NCBI GenBank assembly: GCA_023974075.1
Contig: CM043791.1
Location: 5,845,829 to 5,909,828, forward strand
DNA length: 64,000 nt
DNA from: Chaenocephalus aceratus
Lineage: Eukaryota; Chordata; Actinopteri; Perciformes; Channichthyidae
Reading direction: 5' to 3'
Within the stretch, counting starts at the first letter, position 1. Every line of letters begins with the position of its first letter. A model generated the notes under the pieces. It saw only the letters and a program-made list of their open reading frames with translations. It did not search any database and was not told where the DNA came from. Positions 1 to 64,000 of the stretch are shown here, one piece after another. Position numbers and translations under genes: made by a program.

Positions 1-56613
<56,613 letters not shown>

Positions 56614-57586
56614 CTACACCGGGTACAAGGAACATTTAGGCTCTTTGCTCTTCGTATTTTCATAGCCACCTAAAAACATGCAGGGTGGACAGACTGTTGT
56701 TCTGCAATCTAAAGCAATTTTCAATATGTTCTGAAACTTAATTGTTTCAAATTTGTTCATACTGTCTGTAGTTATTTTGCCATAGTATGTGTGGTCTTGA
56801 AATGAAATATGTCTTGTTCATTAATGTTGAAAATGGGATGATTCACATAACTTTCTAAGCTAAGCTTTCTGCCCTCCCAGTTCACCTTTCTTTTTCGCCA
56901 CCTTTGTGTATACATTGTCTATATTAAAATGTAATTATTTTAATTGAATACATATATTTATACATATATTTTGTATTTGCTGAAATGACCCATTTACTAA
57001 ATGTCAATACTTATTCAAAAATGGTCATTCCCTGACATCACATGTCAATAAAATAACTTTCCTCCAGGAATATGCAATTTGTGTTTGTAATGTTGAATGA
57101 AGCATAATTGGACTTTTTGTGTATGTAGTGTTGGTATCCCAGCTATTTATTCATGTGAGTTTCAGACAGTCAACCTTACTGTTTTTTATTTTTAAATGTA
57201 CTATGACAATTGAGTCTGGTTCTGGTAAAAGAACTGAGACATTTTACTGAAGTTGTAGATTACATAACTGTTAAATTCTTAGTCTTGTTTAAGATGAATT
57301 ATCTGACAAAACCCTTTTTGTCAAAGCCAAGTAAACATCAGAAACAACCTAAGGCTAAAAATCCTTCTGATTTCAGTCTAAGATAAAGAACAATAAGGAA
57401 CAACATATATTAAAATATGTATATAAACCATGGATTGATTCAACACGAACAAACAATGCCAACAAGATCTTAAAATAATGAAAAACGTCTGACAGACTGT
57501 CGACTGTTACCCCTCTTCATTTCTTGGCTAAGCTTCTGAGGCCATATGCCAGGCCCAGGGCTCCAGCGCTGTTATTATATTAAAAT

Positions 57587-57700
57587 TAGTGCCGTCAAAA
57601 TTATCGCGTTAACGGCGGTAATTAATTTTTTGAATTAATTGCGTTCAAATATTTAACGCATTTAACGCATGTGCAGAATGGCCCGCCCCATACGTGCCAC
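57587..57700. mobile_element. hAT-type left end fragment
   Basis: TAGTGCCGTCAAAATTATCG, then GTTAACGGCGGTAATTAATT and repeats of TTTAACGCA. This is the left end of a common fish hAT; it breaks off near 57700 where CAGTGGCAGCGCCAGGG, possibly another hAT end, begins. Confidence 0.5.
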
Positions 57701-58609
57701 CAGTGGCAGCGCCAGGGTATGGCTGGGGTACGCTACACCCATACCAAGAAATGGCTTAGCCCCACCATGAACAATGATGTTAAAGAAAGCAAAATAAAGT
57801 CTGCCAACTCGCGCCGAGTAAATTGCACAGACAGCAGTTAGTAAGATTGATTTCAGTAGCCACGGTTTTGAAAACTTTTGTCACGTAGTGATCGTCTTCT
57901 CAATAGAACAGCTTTGATAATGTCTTCTGGCCAATCAGAATCAAGATAACGGCGTGGTGTTGTTGCAGGAAGTCCCGACGGAGAATACTTTTGTAGTACA
58001 GGGGTGCACATAACTGGTACGCAGGTTATGTGCATAATCAGAAATGCGTACCGTCACTTGTGTCACAAAGCGCATTTGCGTACCGACTACTTGTGAAGCT
58101 TTTCCAGAAGGCGGTTAGATCACCGGACGACAGAGTCGGTCTCCGTGTGCACAGACAGGCTGCTGTTAACGTCGGTCTGTACAACGGAACTGTGCCAAAA
58201 CTACGCCAACCGGCTGCGGAGGGAGACTCCCCCCCCTTCACTGGAGAACTGCGCTAAAACAGCTGATCACAACGTTCACACTCTGTGGTCAAGAAGTACT
58301 CCACTAGCCGCCGCCGCCGGCCTAATTAAAATATAACTTTTAATTTAAAATGTGACCACACTTTTTATAATTAGTAAGTATTCTTTATTAACAAATGTGT
58401 AATATTGTTCATTGACCAACATAAAGCTAGTTTGTTAAAATATTTACTCTAATCTTTGTTAACATACTTTCCAACAGCTTCTGGCTCTTTTAACAATGGA
58501 ATCTCCAGATGTGTAGCTGTAACGAGCTGGAAAGGAACGAGAGAGCCTACAGAAAGCTTGAATGGTCTCACTGCAGGAGGCCACGCCAGGACCCGTGTCA
58601 TCCCTGCCC

Positions 58610-58688
58610 CGGTGAACTGAAGCAGACTGAGACCGCTCCATGGTGAGCTGAAGCAGACCGAGACCGCTCCATGGTGAACTGAAGCAGT
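58610..58688. repeat. Short array of the 32-bp minisatellite
   Basis: About two and a half units of GCTCCATGGTGAACTGAAGC followed by AGACTGAGAC, the same unit as the array at 59617-59853. Confidence 0.85.
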
Positions 58689-58689
58689 G

Positions 58690-59235
58690 CGCTGTTGTTA
58701 TTAGAATCTGGTGCAAGCTGCGCTAACGGATATAAGAAGTAGATGTTTCTACAACCAGGGTGGAGGAGAGCTCTCCTGTCAGACTGAGAGGCTCAGTGAG
58801 GTAAAGGACTTTGTGTTTAGATAGTTAATTTTAGTCTAAGTTATCTCAGAGGGCCTCAAACGTTTTGACCACAAATTATGTAAACACATATTTCCAAGGC
58901 ACTCCTTTATAATTATTAGGATAAATAAAAACAGTTTTGAAATCATTCCAATGTATACTATAGGACAGTAAACCAAAAATACCGTTTAAAGTTGGAGATA
59001 CAAAAATATGCACGAATAATAAATGTTAACTAGGTAAAATAAGATATGAATGATATACAAAAATAAAATAAGTTACATTTATTTGTTATTGGCTATGGTA
59101 GGTTATTGGTTATGTTCATATACTTATTTGATTATTAAAATGTAAACCGATATTTTTCATATCGGTGTTTTAGAGTTGTACCCCCTAGATCTAGTCTCTA
59201 GTAATTGTGTGCTCAAAGTTCACCAGATTGAACCA
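58690..59235. repeat. Left copy of an inverted pair; contains a hAT-type end
   Basis: Matches the reverse complement of about 61630-62130: AGATGTTTCTACAA, GTCAGACTGAGAGGCT, CAGTGAGGTAAAGGACT, TTTAGTCTAAGTTATCTCAG and TACTATAGGACAGTAAACC all recur inverted. The hAT-like end CAGAGGGCCTCAAACG starts at about 58847. Confidence 0.75.
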
Positions 59236-59616
59236 TTTTACTTTAAAATGTTCAAAAAAAAAAAAAATCTTCCCAGGGGGGCATACCCCCGGACCCCCCT
59301 AGAGGAGGTGATGTCCACCCCCCAATTAAAACATTTTGACGTATATTACCTATGTCAATAAGTTTCTGTTTTTGTAGTGCATTTGTCTTTAGTAGAGATT
59401 TTTCATTTATTCTTTATATATAAAATCTCACCGAGGGCAGCAAATTGCCTAGAACTGGCCCTGGTACTAGGCCTCAAGAGCCTTTCTTGTGCTGGCAGAC
59501 ACATAGAAACAAATTGGCGGGGCGCACTAAAAAATGTCACGCACTCCGCGCTCACATTATGCTGGGCCCATGTGCCTTAGCACCGCTGCTATGACTCCAT
59601 CCTAGGGGAAACACTG

Positions 59617-59853
59617 CGGCTCCATGGTGAACTGAAGCAGTCTGAGACCGGCTCCATGGTGAACTGAAGCAGTCTGAGACCGGCTCCATGGTGAACTGAA
59701 GCAGTCTGAGACCGGCTCCATGGTGAACTGAAGCAGTCTGAGACCGGCTCCATGATGAACTGAAGCAGTCTGAGACCGCTCCATGGTGAACTGAAGCAGT
59801 CTGAGACCGCTCCATGGTGAACTGAAGCAGTCTGACCAGCTCCATGGTGAACC
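59617..59853. repeat. 32-bp minisatellite, about 7.5 copies
   Basis: Units start at 59617, 59649, 59681, 59713, 59745, 59777 and 59808 with CGGCTCCATGGTGAACTGAA; the last units have lost one G. The array begins right after a hAT-like end GGGGAAACACTG (59616). Confidence 0.95.
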
Positions 59854-61427
59854 GGGAGATGACGTCTGTGCTGCTGGAGCCATGCATAGATCCAAGACGA
59901 CTTTCTCTTTCCACAGAGAAATAATATGATTCTGCATGCTTTTTCTTATTCATATGTCTTACTTACTATAATTTGGTATGGGAATACTTTAATAAAGGCA
60001 ACCATATTGAAATCCATCACACTTTTGGGTGGAGACTTATCCCGGAGTTCCCCAACAAATGAACTGCTGCACTCGATCCCCCATCCTTATCTAAAGAATT
60101 TCATTATTATCTGACTATAAATAAAGTAACGTCCGTCATATATCATGCTCCGTTGGTGGGTGTGTGGGTGTGTTCATTACAACGTAGCTATGCCTAAATC
60201 ATATCCTGCTTCATCATCAAATGTATTCTAAATGGGATATACATTTCCAAAAGTAAATTCATGTTTACTGTAGAAGACTTGAAACTAGGTATTGAGACAA
60301 TAAACTCATCAGGAAAATATTTACTGAGGTAATACATCAAGTGATAAGTAGGGTAATTCTCTCGTGGACTTCTATAAAATTGGCCTCCTTTTTGCAACCT
60401 CACAATGGCTGGTTGTTGGTAGGTCACAACCAAACTCTCCACTTCTCAAGAGTCAAACAATTATTAGCGCTTCTTGAGAATCCTGCAAGCAGCCTACAGG
60501 AGGTTTAGCAATGGGTCCACTTGGAAGTGGCACTGTACCGGTATGTTGTAATGGAGAGGCTTCCACATCATGTGAAGAACCGAATATCATGTGCAAGGGA
60601 TTACAGTGGCTTCACTGGAAATGATGTAACCCTAACCTAACCCTAAAACAGAATGAATAGACTACGTTGAATGAGGAAACAGTCATATCTAGATGATACT
60701 AAATTACAATCATGTGCGTTATGTCGCAAATACCAAATCTGTGTGTTGGATAAGTACATCTCCAGAATGTTGCCATTGGTGTTACTAGTGAACTTTTCAT
60801 AAATCTGTCCACAGGGCGAGGTTCTAGCTGGTTGCACACATTTACAGTTGCGCCTGAGAAGGCAGCATGAAGTCCCGCACACAGAGTACTGAAGTCATGA
60901 GTCACTTCATCTAACTCCAAGTATTGGTGTCAATCTTCTGAATCTTACGTCAAAACTGTCTCCGCTAACAGATGTAGCCTCCCAACAGTAAGCACAGTGT
61001 TCTCTGCCTGACACAGCTCATTCACAGGAAGCAAGATGACTCAGAGACAGGGACAACACTTCACGTCGCCAGACTCTGCTGCTGGTTTGCATACATGTCA
61101 CTTAGTTGTCACCAAGTTGTGACACGAGTGACAGAAGAATAGAGACAGAATTAATCATATGGCAAGCTTTATTAGACGTTGCTCACAGCAGTGTCTTGTG
61201 GCGAGGCTGCAGTGATACACACTCAATTTACATTTATCTTTCAAAAGAAGAAGTGGTGATGAACATATGGAAAAAAACATTTAAGAAATGTGGATAGTAG
61301 TTATAAGGATGCTGTTTCAATCACATTAGTATGCATGAAAAAGTGACCGGTGACACGCCCCCAATTATGCAAATGAGCTAAGTCTCGCCTCCCTTTGTTC
61401 GAGATCCTTTGATGGGTGTTATAACAG

Positions 61428-62568
61428 TAGGGTTGGGTATCGTTTGAATTTCCACGATTCTGATTCCGATTCCGATTCTACTTTTCGATTCAGGTTCTTA
61501 ACGGTTCTCGATTCCGATTCTTTGAGGGGAAGGATAAAAAAAATGATTAAGTTCTTATTGAGAAAAACAAGCATTTTTTTGCATTTTAAAGCAAAATGCT
61601 TCAATCTGGTGCACTTTAAGCAGAATTACTAGAGACTAGATCTAGGGGGTACATAAACACCCATATGAAAAAGATCGGTTTACATTTGAATAATTAAATA
61701 AGTATGTGAGCATAACCAATAACCTACCATAGCCAATAACAAATACATGTAACGTATTTTATGTTTGTTGTTCATTCATATCTTATTTTACTATTTTATT
61801 TATGCATATTTTTTTATCTCTCCAGTTTAAAACGATATGTCTGGTTTACTGTCCTATAGTATACATTGGAATGATTTCAAACCTGTTTCATCCCAATAAT
61901 TATAAAGGAGTGCCTTGGAAATATGTGTTTACATAAATTGTGATCAAAACAGTTTGAGACCCACTGAGATAACTTAGACTAAAGTGAACTATCTAAACAA
62001 TCAGAGTCCTTTACCTCACTGAGCTGTAGTTATCAGCCTCTCAGTCTGACTGGAGAGGACTCTCCCTCCACATCATTGTAGAAACATCTTCTTCTTCCGT
62101 TAGAGCAGCTAGCACCAGATGCTAATAACAACAGCGCCGGTTCCAGTGCACCCTCCCTTTCTCCCTCGCACTTTGGCTGTGAGCTGCGGGCGCCAGATAA
62201 GCCAACATCCCCCATTTTCATCACTTGCAGCGCCCATTGTACAGGGCGAATGAAACGTGTAACCGGGGTGAAAAAGGGTGTTACATTTACTTAATTATGA
62301 ATGTTGTTACATCAAGGCCGAAAATTAGGATGAGCACCAACGGTCAAAACATTTGTTTTCCCTCCCAGAGCTGTCAGCGCAGCGCCTCCACAGATCTGGC
62401 GCCCTAGGCGAACATCTATAATGCCAGTGCAACGGGCCGGGTCATACAGTGAGCTACGGAGAGCGGCGAGAAACATTTCCTCAGGCATCGAAAAGCGGAA
62501 CCGAAATTCACATTTCTAAATGTTGGAACCGGTTCCGAACCGGAACCGGTTCTCGGTACCCAACCCTA
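61428..62568. mobile_element. hAT-type element in a tandem repeat
   Basis: The ends are TAGGGTTGGGTATCG and CGGTACCCAACCCTA. It is flanked by GTTATAACAG on both sides (61418-61427 and 62569-62578), a 10-bp repeat rather than the usual 8. Subterminal GATTCCGATTCC and GGAACCGGTTCC words are typical of a fish hAT. The interior (61630-62130) is the inverted partner of 58690-59235. Confidence 0.8.
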
Positions 62569-62885
62569 GTTATAACAGGTAGGTGTGAAAAGCCCCCCTG
62601 TGTAGTGCCTTTGATGTGTTGATTAAGGCAGTCTCTTTGAAGTTATGCTGTCTGGACCCTGTCCCCTCACACCCCTGTGTAGTCTAATCCTTTGATGTGA
62701 GGTGTTATAACAGGTAGGTGTGATATAAGCCTCTGATGTTAATCTAGGTGTTGATTAAGGCAGTCTCTTTGAAGTTATGCTGTCTGGCCCCTGTCCCCTC
62801 AGAGTTGTACAATCTAATTAGCTTTTGATGTTTGCCCTTTGATGTGAGGTGTTATAACAGGCAGGTGTGATTTCACACTGGTGTG
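62569..62885. repeat. Tandem repeat, 135-147-bp unit
   Basis: GTTATAACAGGTAGGTGTGA recurs at 62569 and 62704, and a variant at 62851; GATTAAGGCAGTCTCTTTGA, AGTTATGCTGTCTGG and CCCTGTCCCCTCA recur in between. The first unit is broken by the hAT at 61428. Confidence 0.9.
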
Positions 62886-63181
62886 TTATAAGCAGGGATG
62901 CAAACTCATCGGGTATGGAAAAGGTGACAAGGACCCGAGTCCCCCGACCCCACAGAATATCGGCTTTAAAATGAGGAATAACAGAGGATTTTAGCAGTCA
63001 AAACAACTAAAGCAGCAGGTAATAATAACAGAAACGCCAAAGAGTCACATCTAATAGAAATATATAAAAGCATTTATTTTAATTGTGTAGCAGTCAGTTT
63101 ATAATTTTGGCAGCACTGTTGAGCATTTTGAAAATCTATTGTCATGCCTCTGTGCAAGGCTGAGTCTTTCTATCTGTATGG

Positions 63182-63866
63182 CATCTGGTGTAAAGTAACT
63201 AAATTCATAAACTGAAGTACTATACTTGGGTACAATTTTGAGATACTTGTACTTTATTTAAGTATTTCAATGTTTTGCTACTTTGTTCTTCTTCTCCTCT
63301 ACAGTTCAGAGGTAAATGGTGTACTTTGACTCCACTACATGTATTAATACCTTTAGTTACTTTACAGATCTGGATGAATGATGTGAAATATAACCAAGTG
63401 TTGAATCAGACTTTAGTTCCACCTGGAGTAAATCCACCAGCTACCCTGCAGTCTACAAAGTCATTCAGACTAGCTGCACCTTCACCAGCTTTGAGAACAC
63501 TTTCATGATCAATCATTATAAAACATATCATATATATTATTCTGAAATGGACCAATCTGCACAACGACTACTTTTACTGTCGCTACTTTCACTATATTTT
63601 GATGATAATACTTTTCTACTTTCACTTGAGGAACATTTTGAATGCAGTACTTTTACTAACAGTAAAGTATTCCTACACTCTGGTACTTCTACTTTTACTC
63701 AAGTACAAGACCTGAGTACTTCTACTTTTACTCAAGTACAAGATCTGAGTATTTCTGCTTTTAATCAAGTTCAAGATCTGAGTACTTCTACTTTTAATCA
63801 AGTACAAGATCTGAGTGCTTCTACTTTTACTCAAGTACAAGATCTATACTTATACCACCTCCGTTA
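63182..63866. repeat. hAT-derived fish repeat ending in a 33-bp tandem array
   Basis: AAAGTAACTAA, ACTTGGGTACAATTTTGAG, TACTTGTACTTTATTTAAGT and TGACTCCACTACATGTATTA are wording of a very common fish repeat whose ends are CAGTGGTGG and CCACCACTG; here the ends are degraded (CATCTGGTG, CCACCTCCG). The last part is a 33-bp tandem array (63679-63846), five copies of CTTCTACTTTTACTCAAGTA plus 13 more bases. Confidence 0.7.
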
Positions 63867-64000
63867 GGCTATAGCCTATGAAAAAAAAACTATTAGAAAA
63901 CGAAGGCTAAAGCTAACGTTAGCAGATAGTGACAATGTCTGCTAGCTAGCTAAACGATAATATTGCGACAGAAAAACTTTTCAATGCACATCACGCTCTG

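Larger units (their letters stand above)
56614..64000. other. Region upstream of visible exon 1
   Basis: Probably the preceding plch2 intron. No further exon was recognised, so the EF-hand 1, PH-domain and first exons lie beyond 64000 or were missed. It holds repeats listed separately. The stretches 56614-57585, 59950-61415 and 62890-63180 show nothing recognisable except a short telomere-like AACCCTAACCTAACCC near 60629. Confidence 0.5.

Noticed and set aside
60629..60650. Interstitial telomere repeat
   Set aside because: Only two to three imperfect CCCTAA units; too short to separate from chance.
56614..64000. Upstream plch2 exons (PH domain, first EF hand)
   Set aside because: I looked on the minus strand for PH and EF-hand wording flanked by splice sites and found none; a profile search would be needed to be sure.

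Overview
The window looks like teleost (ray-finned fish) nuclear DNA, probably from a spiny-rayed fish. The evidence is an interrupted vertebrate gene with GT-AG introns, long CA/GT and GA microsatellites, and a repeat load typical of fish: hAT elements, Tc1 elements with TA sites, TTAA-site elements, L2/CR1 and L1/Tx1 LINEs, and a tRNA-derived SINE. There is no bacterial, viral or plasmid gene organisation.

One host gene was found. It is a phosphoinositide-specific phospholipase C of the eta class, best matching PLCH2 (plch2). It lies on the minus strand and is read from high to low coordinates. Fifteen exons between 56613 and 1 join without a frame break into 620 codons: the end of the EF-hand region, the catalytic X box, an acidic/basic X-Y linker, the Y box and the first part of the C2 domain. 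The upstream exons (start codon, PH domain, first EF hand) and the rest of C2 with the C-terminal tail lie outside the window or were not recognised. All catalytic positions I could place in the X box are kept.

The rest is intron filled with transposons in layers. At 1-4.8 kb there is a hAT element with another hAT inside it, each with a perfect 8-bp target duplication. At 4.9-8.2 kb there is a Tc1 relic and a TIR element carrying a 36-bp perfect palindrome. At 8.6-11.6 kb there is a TTAA-site MITE and a long L2-type LINE. At 14-21 kb there is a short hAT, an L1/Tx1 LINE and a TIR element. At 22-30 kb there is a TTAA-site element with a nested insertion, a 22-bp minisatellite, and a TIR element split by a hAT. 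The 15-kb intron at 30-45 kb holds LINE pieces, a TTAA element with an internal 215-bp duplication, a near-intact Tc1 transposase, and a TTAA element split by a CR1/L2 LINE, all inside a long inverted duplication. At 45-56 kb there is a foldback repeat, SINE, LINE and Tc1 copies, and a second hAT-in-hAT pair. At 56.6-64 kb there are minisatellites, an inverted repeat pair and hAT-derived sequence.

I saw no previously undescribed functional system. The most unusual items are the nested hAT pairs with clean target duplications, the 36-bp inverted repeats at 7063 and 39393, a 2A-like motif at the start of a LINE protein, the SINE and LINE that share a 3' tail, and a coding-exon splice acceptor that abuts a LINE tail. 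Family names rest on motifs and end structure read by eye; no database search was possible.
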